Positions 46,446 through 58,974 of a stretch of DNA of 64,000 bases are shown here, piece by piece. Below the pieces are notes generated by a model. That model saw only the letters and a list, made by a program, of their open reading frames with translations. It ran no database searches and was not told where the DNA came from. The translations under genes and the position numbers were made by a program. Source of the stretch: Cannabis sativa (lineage: Eukaryota; Streptophyta; Magnoliopsida; Rosales; Cannabaceae); assembly GCF_029168945.1 (NCBI RefSeq), contig NC_083607.1:39355257-39419256 (forward strand). Reading direction: 5' to 3'. How positions within the stretch are numbered: position 1 is the stretch's first letter; each line of letters begins with the position of its first letter.

Positions 46446-48528
46446 TGTAATGACCGCTCTAGTAATGTGGATTAGAAAAGGAAATTAGCACTAATTTTTT
46501 ATTATTTTATTATTATTTGTGAATTAATTTATTTGTGGACCCCAATATTTAGAAATAAATATTAGAGTTATAATTTCTCAATTCCGGAGATTTTATTAAA
46601 CTCTAGGGGTATTATTTAGCTTATATGTGAAATATGTTAATTTTGTAATTTTTGCTCGGCGACAACGGAAAATGCGATGGATGGCTAGATTGATCACATG
46701 GGTAAGTTTAGAACCCTATTTCATAGTGGGAAATATTTTAGAGAAAATAAATTATCGGGATTGAGCGGGGTTATGGAAATTGACCATTTTACCCCTAGCT
46801 TTAGAAATACCCTAGTTTTAAGTCTAAGGGCATTTTAGACATTTTGTTTAATGATGGATTAGGTGGCTGTCCCTCTAGTTGACACCTAGCACATGACTTT
46901 TCAGCCATGAATTAATTAAGGAAAAATCTTTTCATTTGAGGGGAAAAATCAAAGGAAAAACCAAAAATTCAAGAGAAGCTTTTTCTTCTCTCTTTCTCTC
47001 TTCGAAGGCAGCAAGGGCAAGGGATTTTGGGAGCTGAATTCTTGTGTTTTCAGCAAAGGATTCAAGAGGAATCAAGGCAAGGTAACCCTAGTTCTTCACC
47101 CCTTAAGTTTTTGAAAGTTTAGTTTAGTTTCACTTTGAATTTTTAGGTTTAGTGGCTGTTGGGTTTTGAATTGCTTAGGGTTTGAATTCTGGGGTTAGGT
47201 TGAGTTGTTTTGAGTCCCTAGCTATTGTTTTTGATGCTTGAGAATGGTTTTAAGCAAGCTTGAGTTTTGAAACTCAAGCTTTGAGCTTTAATGGCATAAA
47301 TTGAATTATTGGTTTGTCTGTGATTTGTTGATTGGAAATGGATGTTTATACATTGTATAGGTATACTGGAGAGTTTGGTAAAGTTTGGGATTGAATTGAA
47401 TCAAGGGGGATGATTTTTGGTTCCCAGCAGTAGAACCGGAATTCCGGTTCTGGGTGGTCTGTACCAACCGGTCGACCGGTTGGTGACCCAGAACCGGGAT
47501 GCCGGTTGGGAACCGGTCTACTGTTGGGGAATTTCCAGAACCCTAGTTTTGGCCAATTTTGAGATATTTAGGGTATTGCCATGAGGTTTATCGATAGGGA
47601 AACTTTTAGTTTCAAGTTTTAAGTCCCGGAAAGTGATTTAGCGAGTCACTCATCTGTATTACTATTATTGTGATTAGGGCATCCATCTAGCACGTGAATT
47701 CCGTTCAGGTCGGCCAGCACACTTGAATTTGGAAAACAGGTAAGAACTGTGTATAATGTGTGATATGAATATTCGAATGTATGTATGTGCTAATATATAT
47801 ATACATGCTTATTTGTTGTGATTCATACACTACCAACACTTGTACGGTTGCGGTACAGAGTGCATTGGTAAGGTGTATGATGTTTGGAAGTACATCATGG
47901 TGTTACCAGCGCTTGTACGAAAAGGTACGAGGTGTCTGTGGTACAACACTTAACGGTACTCAAGGTGCGGTCCATACCCTACCTACACTAGTACGATGGT
48001 ATACTGAGTGCATGTGGTACATGGTACATGGTCGTATCCTAGTTAGAACGTTCATACTCATTTGTTAAGCTCTGTAAATAGGTGTATGGGCGCCTATTTA
48101 CAGGTCGGAAATTATATGGTATGTTATATGCATTTCTTACTGAGTCTGTTGACTCACAGTTTCTACTTCCATGTGTAGGTAAAGGAAAGGCGAAGGCTGA
48201 ACAGGAATGAACCTGAGCTCGGGTGAGATTGTACATGTCAAGCGGCGCGACCTGGAGTGTTCGGTCTCGGGACATCTGGGAATTATATTTTGAAAGTCGC
48301 TGTGCGACCTGAGAATTATGTATTTTGAAATGTAAAGTTTAAAAAGTAAATTTTACGAAGTTTGAAATCGGGATCCCGGGATTTGTAAATATTATATTAT
48401 ATTACAAAGTTTAATATTTAAAGCAAAAGTTTTAATTTGACACGTTTTTCAAGAAATTTCTTTGATTAGCAAAGATTGCACAATAATTGAAAAAGCACTG
48501 TAGCGTGCCTTAGCATTAGGGCGTTACA
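46446..48528 (+). repeat. G1 5' LTR
   Basis: 2083 bp. It contains a cluster of palindromes at 47432-47484, including a 22-bp perfect palindrome with arms ACCAACCGGTC / GACCGGTTGGT (47463-47484). Small open frames in it (such as 47781-48068) recur in the 3' LTR and are not supported as genes. Confidence 0.95.
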
Positions 48529-48532
48529 ATTT

Positions 48533-48545
48533 TGGTATCAGAGCC
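48533..48545 (+). promoter_or_regulatory. G1 primer binding site
   Basis: TGGTATCAGAGCC, a perfect match to the initiator-tRNA-Met 3' end complement, four bases after the LTR. Confidence 0.88.
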
Positions 48546-48807
48546 GCCAGGTTTGTCTACCGAAGCTTGCTATGACATGTACAATCTTCATCAGAGAAAG
48601 CTCGGTTCATGGTTCCAAGCCGTACTTGTTTAGTATTTTAAATAAGTGTGATGTGAAAGCATGTTAGGAAGCATATTAGATTTAAATTAAATATATTTCC
48701 TTAAAAAGAAAAGAAAGTGTGTTGCCTTTAAGTTATTAAGAGCGGTGTTAATTTTGATCGCTGTCTAACCTGCCTGGCTTATGGATTCGCAGGCTAAGTC
48801 TTATTAA

Positions 48808-51800
48808 ATGGACGCCCCGCGAAATACAAGAAGTCAGGGTGGCATGGTTGAGACCGGAGGCGGTCAGGGGAATCCTCAAAATCCTCGTGGTCGCGGCCGT
48901 GGCCGTCGCAGAGCTCAGGGTGGTCGCCCTGTAAATCCACCTCAAGCTCCTCCTGACTGGGAGCAAAGATTTGCTGAAATGCAAGATAGAATCCGTCAGC
49001 AAGATGAAGAGATCCAAAGATTGAGGCAGCAGGGTCCTCCTGCCGTGCCTCCTCAAGAAGTTCAGGTCGTTGCAGTTCCTGCGGTGCCAGCAGAAGAACC
49101 GGTTGTTGGCAACCGTATGGAGCCGTTGTATGAAAGATTCCGGAAACAGGCACCTCCAGTGTTTCTGGGAGGCCCTGATGTGATGAAGGTCGAGCAGTGG
49201 CTTTCAATGATTGAACGCATCCTTAATTTTATGGGAGTGGTTGGAAATGACCGGGTGACCTGCGCCACTTTCCAGTTTCAGGAAGATGCTCTCGTGTGGT
49301 GGGAATTGATAACCCTCACTCGGGACGTCACGCCGATGACACAGGAAGAATTTAGGGAGTTATTCAACTCCAAGTATTACAACGAAGCGGTCCGCAGTGC
49401 AAAGCGGAAAGAGTTCACTGATCTAGTTCAGACTGAGGGAATGTCAGTCACTGAGTACACAACAAAGTTTGATCGGTTGGCTAAGTTGGCAGCAGGAATT
49501 GTGCCTACTGACTTCAGTAAGAAAGAAAAATACTTAGCGGGTTTGAGTGCAAAGATCCGGCATGATCTGGTTATTACCACTACTGAAGCAACCACGTATG
49601 CAGATATGGTTGAGAAGGCTTTGAGAGCCGAGGGTGCAGTAAAATTTCTTCAGGAGCCCCGGGTGACTCCGAGTGTTGGTGGAACCCCCACTGTTCCCAC
49701 TCCTGTTTATGGTAGGGATGGTGGTGACTCCACCACTGAGCAGAAAAGAAAAGTTGTTCCAGCTTCTGGTGGCTCAGGGCAAAGCAAGCGGTTCCGTGGG
49801 AACCAAGGCAGAGGTGGACGCCAGGGTTACTCTTATCCTGAGTGTCCAAGGTGCAAGAAACATCATTTGGGAGAGTGTAACCGGAAGACATGCTTCCTGT
49901 GTGGCATGGTGGGGCATTTTAAGAAAGATTGCCCCCAGGCAAAGAAAGAGGAGCCGAAAGCTGAGGTGAAACCGGTTCCTGCTCGTGTGTTTGTCATTAC
50001 CCAAGCTGATGCTGCAGCCAGTCCTTCTGTTGTGACAGGTCAGCTTCCCGTCAACAACTTGTTATTTACAGTATTATTTGACTCGGGAGCTACACGTTCA
50101 TATGTGGCTACAAGAGTGATTGATCTTTTGGGTAGGCCTTGTGATATTTTAGAAAGAGGGTTTGGAACCCTAATGCCTAGCGGGGAATTGGTTATCTCTA
50201 ATAGGCGCATTAGGTCTATGCCGATTAGGATCGAAGATAGGGAATTGAGTACTGACCTTATAGAATTGAAATTAACTGAGTTTGATATTATACTGGGAAT
50301 GGATTTTCTATCCAAGTATTCGGCCAGTATAGATTGTAGGCGTAAAATGGTGACTTTTCAGCCGGAAGGTGAAGATCCATTTGTTTATGTTGGATCGGTT
50401 CAGGGGTCTCGGATCCCGGTTATTTCTGTGTTGAGAGCTAGGGATTTACTATGCAATCGTTGTGTAGGATTTCTAGCGGTAGTTTTTGACTCCAGCAGAC
50501 CCGAAACATTTGGGCCTGAGGTAGTCCGGGTGGTGAAAGATTTTCTTGATGTGCTTCCCGAGGAATTGCCGGGATTGCCGCCACAGCGAGAGATTGACTT
50601 TGTAATTGATTTGGCACCTGGAGTCGAACCTGTTTCTAAAGCTCCATATAGGATGGCTCCAGCAGAACTCAAGGAGCTTAAGTTGCAACTTCAGGGGATG
50701 CTTGATATTGGGTTTATTCGACCTAGTGTGTCGCCCTGGGGAGCTCCGGTTCTTTTTGTGAAAAAGAAAGATGGTTCCCTCAGAATGTGTATTGATTACC
50801 GGGAACTAAACAAGCTGACGATTAAGAATAAGTACCCGTTGCCCAGGATCGATGATCTGTTCGATCAGCTTCAGGGAAAGACAGTGTTTTCGAAGATTGA
50901 TTTACGGTCGGGTTATCATCAACTCAGAATTAGGGAGGAGGACATACCGAAGACTGCTTTTAGAACCAGATATGGGCACTATGAGTTTGTGGTAATGTCG
51001 TTCGGATTGACTAATGCTCCTGCAGCCTTTATGGATCTCATGAATAGGGTGTTCAAGGATTTCCTCGATAACTGCGTTATAGTGTTTATCGATGACATTC
51101 TTGTATACTCTCAGTCAGAAGAGGAGCACGAGCATCATCTTCGAATGGTGTTACAACGACTTAGGGATCACAAGCTGGATGCCAAGTTCAAAAAGTGCGA
51201 ATTCTGGTTGTCCGAGGTGTCCTTTCTGGGTCATATTGTTGGGAAAAATGGAATTATGGTTGATCCAAACAAGATAGAATCAGTGAAGAATTGGCCGAGG
51301 CCCAAGTCTGTGACAGAAATTCGAAGTTTTCTCGGGTTAGCAGGGTATTATCGACGTTTCGTCGAAGGATTTTCTAAACTTTCTATGCCCCTAACCGAAT
51401 TGACCAAGAAAAATCAGAGATTTGTGTGGTCAGATAAGTGTGAGTCAAGCTTTCAGGAGTTGAAGCAGCGTTTGATAACAGCTCCGGTGTTAGCTTTGCC
51501 ATCAGATCAAGAGAAATTTGTTGTTTATTTTGATGCATCCAGACAGGGTCTGGGATGTGTTCTGATGCAAACTGACAGAGTCATAGCTTATGCCTCTCGT
51601 CAACTGAAGGATTATGAGCAGCGTTACCCAACTCATGATTTGGAACTCGCTGTTGTGGTTTTTGCTTTAAAGATTTGGCGACATTATCTTTACGGTGAAA
51701 AGTGTGAGATTTATACTGATCATAAAAGTCTTAAATACTTTTTCACCCAGAAAGATTTGAATATGAGGCAGAGAAGGTGGTTGGAGTTAGTTAAAGACTA

Positions 51801-53025
51801 CGATTGCGAAATACTGTATCACCCCGGGAAAGCCAATGTGGTGGCCGATGCTTTAAGCAGAAAAGGTCCCGGTCAAGTGTGTACTACGATTATGATATCT
51901 CCTCAACTAGCCTCGGAAATGGTTAGTGCAGGAATTGAGTTCGTGGTTGGGAAATTACACAATTTAACCCTCCAATCTGATCTGTTGGAGAGAATCAGAA
52001 AGGCACAACTAGAAGATCCCGAGCTAGTTAAAGTTCGAGATGAAGTGGTGGCTGGTCGGCCTAGAGGTTTTTCAGTCTCGAGCAGTGGAATGTTGTTATA
52101 TAAAGCTCGAGTTTGTGTTCCTAGTGTTGATAAGCTTAAGAAAGAGATACTTGATGAAGCTCACACCACGCCTTATTCGTTGCATCCAGGAACCACCAAG
52201 ATGTATCAGGGTTTGAAACCCTACTTCTGGTGGTATGGGATGAAAAGAGATGTGGTGGACTATGTGTCCAAGTGTTTAACCTGCCAGCAGATTAAGGCTG
52301 AACATCAGAAACCGGCAGGGTTATTGAAACCTTTAATCCTTCCAGAATGGAAGTGGGAGGACATCGCAATGGACTTTGTAACTGGTTTGCCTAGAACTAT
52401 AGGGATGTATGATTCTATATGGGTCATTGTGGATAGATTTACAAAGTCGGCTCACTTTCTACCAGTGAAAGTTACCTATTCAGTGGATCAGTATGCTGAA
52501 TTGTATGTGAAGGGGATAGCTCGTCTCCATGGAGCCCCTAAATCTATTGTATCAGATAGGGATCCAAAGTTCACATCGAAATTTTGGGTGAGTCTTCAGA
52601 AGGCTATGGGTACCAAGTTAAAGTTTAGTACAGCCTTTCACCCTCAGACTGATGGTCAGTCAGAAAGAACTATCCAGATTTTGGAAGACCTACTGCGAGC
52701 CTGTGTCATGGACTTTGAGGGTTCATGGAGTAAGTACTTGCCTTTAATTGAATTCTCCTACAACAACAGCTACCAAAGTACAATAGGGATGGCTCCCTAT
52801 GAGATGTTATATGGTAGGAAATGTCGTTCTCCTATTCATTGGGACGAGACAGGAGAAAGGAAGTACCTAGGTCCAGAGTTGGTGCAAAAGACCAATGAAG
52901 CTATTGATAAGATCAAGGCTCGGATGCTTGCTTCTCAAAGCAGGCAGAAAAGTTATGCTGATCCGAAGCGCAGAGATGTCACATTTCAGGCAGGGGAACA
53001 TATTTCCTGCGGGTTTCACCCATGA
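48808..53025 (+). CDS. gag-pol: G1 gag-pol polyprotein (gag, protease, RT, RNase H, integrase)
   Basis: A 1,405-codon frame from ATG at 48808. Gag occupies about residues 1-400, with a basic Arg/Gly-rich N-terminus and zinc knuckle [14 protein letters not shown] at 362. The retropepsin has DSGATRSY at 425, reverse transcriptase FIDDILVYS (catalytic Asp pair at 762-763), and RNase H begins near YFDAS (Asp 909). Integrase has HHCC from His 1126 with C..C in CLTCQQ, and a D-D-35-E core at Asp1189, Asp1250 and Glu1286. RT before integrase defines Ty3/gypsy. The frame ends early at TGA 53023-53025, because one base is lost near 53001-53003; the expected continuation is read from 53022 in the next frame. 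All visible catalytic residues are intact. Confidence 0.95.
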   Translation: MDAPRNTRSQGGMVETGGGQGNPQNPRGRGRGRRRAQGGRPVNPPQAPPDWEQRFAEMQDRIRQQDEEIQRLRQQGPPAVPPQEVQVVAVPAVPAEEPVVGNRMEPLYERFRKQAPPVFLGGPDVMKVEQWLSMIERILNFMGVVGNDRVTCATFQFQEDALVWWELITLTRDVTPMTQEEFRELFNSKYYNEAVRSAKRKEFTDLVQTEGMSVTEYTTKFDRLAKLAAGIVPTDFSKKEKYLAGLSAKIRHDLVITTTEATTYADMVEKALRAEGAVKFLQEPRVTPSVGGTPTVPTPVYGRDGGDSTTEQKRKVVPASGGSGQSKRFRGNQGRGGRQGYSYPECPRCKKHHLGECNRKTCFLCGMVGHFKKDCPQAKKEEPKAEVKPVPARVFVITQADAAASPSVVTGQLPVNNLLFTVLFDSGATRSYVATRVIDLLGRPCDILERGFGTLMPSGELVISNRRIRSMPIRIEDRELSTDLIELKLTEFDIILGMDFLSKYSASIDCRRKMVTFQPEGEDPFVYVGSVQGSRIPVISVLRARDLLCNRCVGFLAVVFDSSRPETFGPEVVRVVKDFLDVLPEELPGLPPQREIDFVIDLAPGVEPVSKAPYRMAPAELKELKLQLQGMLDIGFIRPSVSPWGAPVLFVKKKDGSLRMCIDYRELNKLTIKNKYPLPRIDDLFDQLQGKTVFSKIDLRSGYHQLRIREEDIPKTAFRTRYGHYEFVVMSFGLTNAPAAFMDLMNRVFKDFLDNCVIVFIDDILVYSQSEEEHEHHLRMVLQRLRDHKLDAKFKKCEFWLSEVSFLGHIVGKNGIMVDPNKIESVKNWPRPKSVTEIRSFLGLAGYYRRFVEGFSKLSMPLTELTKKNQRFVWSDKCESSFQELKQRLITAPVLALPSDQEKFVVYFDASRQGLGCVLMQTDRVIAYASRQLKDYEQRYPTHDLELAVVVFALKIWRHYLYGEKCEIYTDHKSLKYFFTQKDLNMRQRRWLELVKDYDCEILYHPGKANVVADALSRKGPGQVCTTIMISPQLASEMVSAGIEFVVGKLHNLTLQSDLLERIRKAQLEDPELVKVRDEVVAGRPRGFSVSSSGMLLYKARVCVPSVDKLKKEILDEAHTTPYSLHPGTTKMYQGLKPYFWWYGMKRDVVDYVSKCLTCQQIKAEHQKPAGLLKPLILPEWKWEDIAMDFVTGLPRTIGMYDSIWVIVDRFTKSAHFLPVKVTYSVDQYAELYVKGIARLHGAPKSIVSDRDPKFTSKFWVSLQKAMGTKLKFSTAFHPQTDGQSERTIQILEDLLRACVMDFEGSWSKYLPLIEFSYNNSYQSTIGMAPYEMLYGRKCRSPIHWDETGERKYLGPELVQKTNEAIDKIKARMLASQSRQKSYADPKRRDVTFQAGEHISCGFHP

Positions 53026-53432
53026 AGGGTATTAGGCGCTTCGGGAAGAAGGGTAAGTTAAGCCCTAGGTTCATTGGGCCATTTCAGATACTCGAGAAGG
53101 TCGGGCAGGTAGCGTATCGGCTAGCCTTACCACCAGCATTATCAGCTGTTCATGACGTATTTCACATTTCTATGTTAAGGAAATACGTGTCAGACCCGAC
53201 TCAAGTCTTGAGTTATGAAGCCCTTGAACTACAACCAAACTTATCCTATGAAGAGCAACCTGTTCAGATTTTGGATAGGAAAGAAAAAGTTCTTCGCAAC
53301 AAGACTATTGCACTGGTTAAGGTGCTCTGGAGGAACAGTAAGGTGGAAGAAGCCACCTGGGAATTGGAGTCAGATATGAGGACTCAACATCCAGAGCTAT
53401 TCAGGTTAGATTTCGGGACGAAATCCTATTAA
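53022..53432 (+). CDS. G1 integrase C-terminus and chromodomain, shifted frame
   Basis: 136 codons in the frame after the frameshift. The start [15 protein letters not shown] continues the conserved block after the integrase core, then [12 protein letters not shown] and [13 protein letters not shown], the usual gypsy integrase C-terminal region. The last 60 residues ([14 protein letters not shown] to EEATWELE) resemble the chromodomain of plant chromoviruses, which is thought to guide integration to particular chromatin. It is probably not a separate protein: the ATG is internal to the ancestral polyprotein. Translation would need frameshifting or an undamaged sister copy. Confidence 0.88.
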   Translation: MKGIRRFGKKGKLSPRFIGPFQILEKVGQVAYRLALPPALSAVHDVFHISMLRKYVSDPTQVLSYEALELQPNLSYEEQPVQILDRKEKVLRNKTIALVKVLWRNSKVEEATWELESDMRTQHPELFRLDFGTKSY

Positions 53433-53433
53433 C

Positions 53434-53444
53434 GGGGGGATAAT
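53434..53444 (+). promoter_or_regulatory. G1 polypurine tract
   Basis: GGGGGGATAAT directly before the 3' LTR start, two bases after the terminal stop codon. Confidence 0.8.
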
Positions 53445-55528
53445 TGTAATGACCGCTCTAGTAATGTGGATTAGAAAAGGCAATTAGCACTAATTTTTTA
53501 TTATTTTATTATTATTTGTGAATTAATTTATTTGTGGACCCCAATATTTAGAAATAAATATTAGAGTTATAATTTCTCAATTCCAGAGATTTTATTAAAC
53601 TCTAGGGGTATTATTTAGCTTATATGTGAAATATGTTAATTTTGTAATTTTTGCTCAGCGACAACGGAAAATGCGATGGATGGCTAGATTGATCGCATGG
53701 GTAAGTTTAGAAACCTATTTTATAGTGGGAAATATTTTAGACAAAATAAATTATCGGGATTGAGCGGGGTTATGGAAATTGACCATTTTACCCCTAGCTT
53801 TAGAAATACCCTAGTTTTAAGTCTAAGGGCATTTTAGACATTTTGTTTAATGATGGATTAGGTGGTTGTCCCTGTAGTTGACACCTAGCACATGACTTTT
53901 CAGCCATGAATTAATTAAGGAAAAATCTTTTCATTTGAGGGGAAAAATCAAAGGAAAAACCAAAAATTCAAGATAAGCTTTTTCTTCTCTCTTTCTCTCT
54001 TCGAAGGCAGCAAGGGCAAGGGATTTTGGGAGCTGAATTCTTGTGTTTTCAGCAAAGGATTCAAGAGGAATCAAGGCAAGGTAACCCTATTTCTTCTCCC
54101 CTTAAGTTTTTGAAAGTTTAGTTTAGTTTCACTTTGAATTTTTAGGTTTAGTGGCTGTTGGGTTTTGAATTGCTTAGGGTTTGAATTCTGGGGTTAGGTT
54201 GAGTTGTTTTGAGTCCCTAGCTATTGTTTTTGATGCTTGAGAATGGTTTTAAGCAAGCTTGAGTTTTGAAACTCAAGCTTTGAGCTTTAATGGCATAAAT
54301 TGAATTATTGGTTTGTTCTGTGATTTGTTGATTGGAAATGGATGTTTATACATTGTATAGGTATACTGGAGAGTTTGGTAAAGTTTGGGATTGAATTGAA
54401 TCAAGGGGGATGATTTTTGGATCCCAGCAGTAGAACCGGAATTCCGATTCTGGGTGGTCTGTACCAACCGGTCGACCGGTTGGTGACCCAGAACCGGGAT
54501 GCCGGTTGGGAACCGGTCTACCTGTTGGGGGAATTTCCAGAACCCTAGTTTTGGCCAATTTTGAGATATTTAGGGTATTGCCATGAGGTTTATTGATAGG
54601 GAAACTTTTAGTTTCAAGTTTTAAGTCCCGGAAAGTGATTTAGCGAGTCACTCATCTGTATTACTATTATTGTGATTAGGGCATCCATCTAGCACGTGAA
54701 TTCCGTTCAGGTCGGCCAGCACACTTGAATTCGGAAAACAGGTAGGAACTGTGTATAATGTGTGATATGAATATTCGAATGTATGTATGTGTTAATATAT
54801 ATACATGCTTATTTTTTGTGATTCATACACTACCAACACTTGTACGGTTGCGGTATAGAGTGCATTGGTAAGGTGTATGATGTTTGGAAGTACATCATGG
54901 TGTTACCAGCACTTGTACAAAAAGGTACGTGGTGTCTGTGGTACAACACTTAACGATACTCAAGGTGCGGTCCATACCCTACCTACACTAGTACGATGGT
55001 ATACTGAGTGCACGTGGTACATGGTACATGGTCGTATCCTAGTTAGAACGTTCATACTCATCTGTTAAGCTCTTTAAATAGGTGTATGGGCGCCTATTTA
55101 CAGGTCGGAAATTATATGGTATGTTATATGCATTTCTTACTGAGTCTGTTGACTCACAGTTTCTACTTCCATGTGTAGGTAAAGGAAAGGCGAAGGCTGA
55201 ACAGGAATGAACCTGAGCTCGAGTGAGATTGTACATGTCAAGCGGCGCGACCTGGAGTGTTCGGTCTCGGGACATCTGGGAATTATATTTTGAAAGTCGC
55301 TGTGCGACCTGAGAATTATGTATTTTGAAATGTAAAGTTTAAAAAGTAAATTTTACGAAGTTTGAAATCGGGATCCCGGGATTTGTAAATATTATATTAT
55401 ATTACAAAGTTTAATATTTAAAGCAAAAGTTTTAATTTGACACGTTTTTCAAGAAATTTCTTTGATTAACAAAGATTGCACAATAATTGAAAAAGCACTG
55501 TAGCGTGCCTTAGCATTAGGGCGTTACA
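53445..55528 (+). repeat. G1 3' LTR
   Basis: 2084 bp, same termini as the 5' copy. The palindrome at 54463-54484 is intact; the neighbouring GAACCGGAATTCCGGTTC is broken by one G to A change. Confidence 0.95.
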
Positions 55529-55533
55529 CTGAA

Positions 55534-58500
55534 TCCCTCATGCGCGCGTGGAAGCTTGTCTGAAGCCTCCCTACGCGCGCGGGAATGCTGCAACTTCCCC
55601 TGTCAGCCGAGTTTTCTCGGCCAGTCACTCCAGGTTGCGCGCGCGGACGGTATGCAACGCATACCGTGCGTACAGCTCCTAAAATTTTCGTTTTTCTTAG
55701 TTTTTTCATGGATTTAAGTTCCGATTTTTTGTGTAGTTTTGTATTTATATATTTACTATTCCTAATTCTATTCTAATTATCATAATTAATTTATTTAATA
55801 TTTTTTTTTATTTTTAATTAATGATATTAGTGTAATTTTGAATTTGAAATTAATAAATATCTATCTTTTTGCTTAATTATCTATCTTATTTTCAAATTTG
55901 ATTATATCTTATCTTATTTTTAAATTTAAGGTCAGATATTAATTTTTTTAAATTAAACTTTTTTTAAAAATATTTTGACCTTATTTAAATTTAAAATAAG
56001 ATAACTATAATTATGTAATTTTAAATACATGTAAGATATTTTGCTAACTTTTAAATTTTTTTATTTTATTTATTTAAATTAAATTTAAAATTTGAAAAAG
56101 ATATTTATTTTATCTTTTTCAATTTTTATTTGATTTTTATTTATAAAATAACATTTAATTTTTTAAAAGTAGTTAGCAAATTTTTGAAATGATATTTAGG
56201 TTAGTTGAAACCTAATTTTTCAAAATTGTAGGTTTAATTTTAAATATTTATTTTAAATAATTTCGAAATTAAATTTTATTTTTATTTTTTCGAAAAATAA
56301 ATTAATATTATTATTTATTTTATTTTTCAAAATTAAATATTTTTTTTATTTATTTAATTTAATTAATTTCAAAATTTATTTATTTAAAATTAAATAAATC
56401 CTACTTCCAACTATCCAGCTAACCTTGTTAGAGGAGTATGTGATTTTAGCTTGTGTGTAAGTTTTCAAAACCTATTATTACTTGATTGCAAATAGCCATG
56501 GTTAACTTGTTGACAGATCCAATGTTCTGATTTTAACTCATGGCTCCCTTGGTCAAGTTAATAATTTGTAACAGGTAAATTTTACAATCTTCTTTCATCT
56601 ATGTATGACCTAGCAACATGATAGGATCCATCCAAGTGTGTACCTGTGTGAGCCTATGTGTTTATTTTATTATATAGATGCATATAGGTTGTTGCTAAAT
56701 AAAATGTCACATCATGATAGATTTTATTTAGGTCCTTTTAGTTATTGGACCTATTCAATTAATAACAGTTATTTATTTTAAGGTTAAATTCCTCTCTTTT
56801 GGGCCTTGTGGAGAGTTGGGAGCCATAGAAGTGGGTACGACATACTGAACCCAGCACCCCCTCACATGAACTACCCCAATTGTGAAGGCCCCTTTGCCTG
56901 ATTTGAATAACTGTACTAGGTTAATTATATTAGTTTGACCTAATAAAATTGAATTAGCAACATAATTAACTTTCAAAATATATAAAATTTATTTTTATTT
57001 TAATATTTTAAAGTTAATTTTAAGAAAAACACTTTTAGTTTTAGATATTATTTCTAGACAAACTATTTTTATTTTTCTTGTATTTAATTAAATATAGAAT
57101 TTTAACTAACTAGATTCTTTCTGGAACTTATTTAATTAAATATTCCTATTTAATTTATAAATTAGCTGTATCAACTGATTTTTCTTATCTAACTTAAATT
57201 TGAATATTTTATTTAAATTTTAAATTAAGTTGAGGAATCCTAGGCATTAGTTATTAAAGATTCTTAAGATATTTTTTAAATTAATATCTTTTCGAATATT
57301 AAATTAAAATGGAATATTTTTGATATTTTTTTAAGTTAATATCTTTTCGAATATTAACTTAAAATGGAATATTTTCAAATTAAGTGGTTATAACTTAATT
57401 TTTGATATTTAATTAAATCTAAATTTGAAATTATTTAAGTTTTAGATTTTTTCTATACAACTTAAATTAGGTATTTTTTAAAATTTTTGGTTGAAAAGAT
57501 ACTTAGTCAAATAAGATATTTTCTAGATAGTTATTTCTAGACTACATATTATTTCTAATATTTAAATAGGAAAATTTGATACATTGTGAAATTAATTATT
57601 TAAATAATTAATTTTGGTACAATTTTATTTAAGTATATATATTTCCTAGTATTAAATAGAAATTAATAATTAAACCTTCTCTACACTTAATTATTGTTTC
57701 TTGAATTTAATACATTTAATTAATTTGAAAAATTTAAATATCTAAGTTGATTCTTACCATGATACTTATATATTTATTTTTCATGACACTTAATTAAATA
57801 GAAAATTATTTTTAAGTTGAAATTTAATTTTTCAACCTAAATTTAAATAATTTTAAAAATATATATTTTTCTTTATTTTATTAATCAATTTCGAAAATTG
57901 CATTTTAATTATGCAATATTTTTTGAATTTTTATCTTGAAAAATTGATTGAGTTGTAAATTAATTATTTATTTTAATTAATTCTTGGACCAACTTAAATC
58001 AATGATTTTTTCATATATTGATTAATTTAAAATAAAAGAAATATATATTATTATTAGAGATTGAATTGACTAGTCAAAAGAAAATCTAGATAGGTGATAT
58101 TTTTGCTTGAAGTATTTCTTTTCTAATTTTTATTATTTTCAAAAATTGTATAGTTATTATACTTTATTTTTCGAATACAATAAATATATTCACAAGGAAA
58201 TTTTTAAGTTGCAAATTAATTTAATTTAATACAACTTAAATTAATTTCCTTAATATTTATATTTAAGATTACTACTAAGATGGAAATAATTAATTTTATT
58301 TCAAATCACCATCTAAGTATAATTTTATAAATATTATATTAAATTCTTAATTTTGAATTTTAATTCTAAAATTTCGAATTTAATGAATATATTTATTATA
58401 ATAATAAAGAAAATACATTTCAAAGAATGAGCTTTATTATTATTAAGATATTCGATCTCCATTGTTGGTTTTACATCGCGTTTGTCTTAGTGAGTAATCC

Positions 58501-58974
58501 TCCCTAATGGAGGAATGTTCATTAGCAATTTCGCACCGTTTAATCTCGAAAGATAAGTAGTTTGTAAGTGTTTTATATGGTATAGATCACCCTAATTGTG
58601 GCGACCATATTTGACTTGCAAATTGCGAAACAATGGTAGAAGCTTATAAGATAGAATAGCCTTGACTCTCGCCTAAATGGGACAACGCTGGATTCTAATC
58701 TTGATTGAATAAAAGGCTGCTAGAATGTTTAATATTTTATATGAGCTGACAACTCTATTCAATAAATGGTAGCTTTGACTCTCGCCTAAACGGGACACTG
58801 ATATCAGTTTGTTGAAAAACCTTAGAAATTATTTAGGATTGAATTTTTTAAGTATTTTCTCATATCATTCCTACTAGCTATGTGCTTATAATTTCTGAAT
58901 TGATTTTGTGTTTAGACCATTATTAATTTCTATTTGTTGATTTCTATTATTTTGTAGTATCCTGTATTATCAAA
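55534..58974 (+). other. C4 leader, distal part
   Basis: No coding signal. It continues C4 sequence from 46445. It holds a GC-rich island (55535-55680) with perfect hairpins GCCGAG-TTTT-CTCGGC (55606-55621) and ACGGTATGC-AAC-GCATACCGT (55647-55667), then about 1.1 kb of A+T. The GGGCCTT/AAGGCCC block is at 56801-56891. A further 1.5 kb of A+T follows, then the structured leader with hairpins (58495-58622) and twin repeats (58664-58683 with one change, and 58777-58796). Confidence 0.72.

Larger units (their letters stand above)
46446..55528 (+). mobile_element. Ty3/gypsy chromovirus G1 (Tekay/Del-like), nearly intact
   Basis: A 9,083-bp element with LTRs of 2083 and 2084 bp starting TGTAATGACC and ending GCGTTACA, and a perfect target duplication CTGAA (46441-46445 and 55529-55533). 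The primer site, gag-pol, C-terminal chromodomain-like region and polypurine tract are all present. The LTRs differ at about 30 positions by eye (about 98.5% identical), making this a recent insertion and the innermost in this part of the window. The long LTRs and chromodomain point to the Tekay/Del lineage; that lineage call is inference. Confidence 0.95.

Noticed and set aside
47781..48275. Small frames inside the G1 LTRs, repeated at 54865-55275
   Set aside because: Present in both LTRs with different lengths because of single-base changes, with no domain; the positions fit untranslated LTR sequence.
48748..50672. Antisense frames opposite the G1 gag-pol gene
   Set aside because: They are shadows of a strong plus-strand coding sequence with all expected domains.
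53000..53030. Programmed ribosomal frameshift between integrase and chromodomain in G1
   Set aside because: No obvious slippery heptamer or downstream stem, and the shift falls in a block normally continuous in gypsy polyproteins; a single-base loss is simpler.
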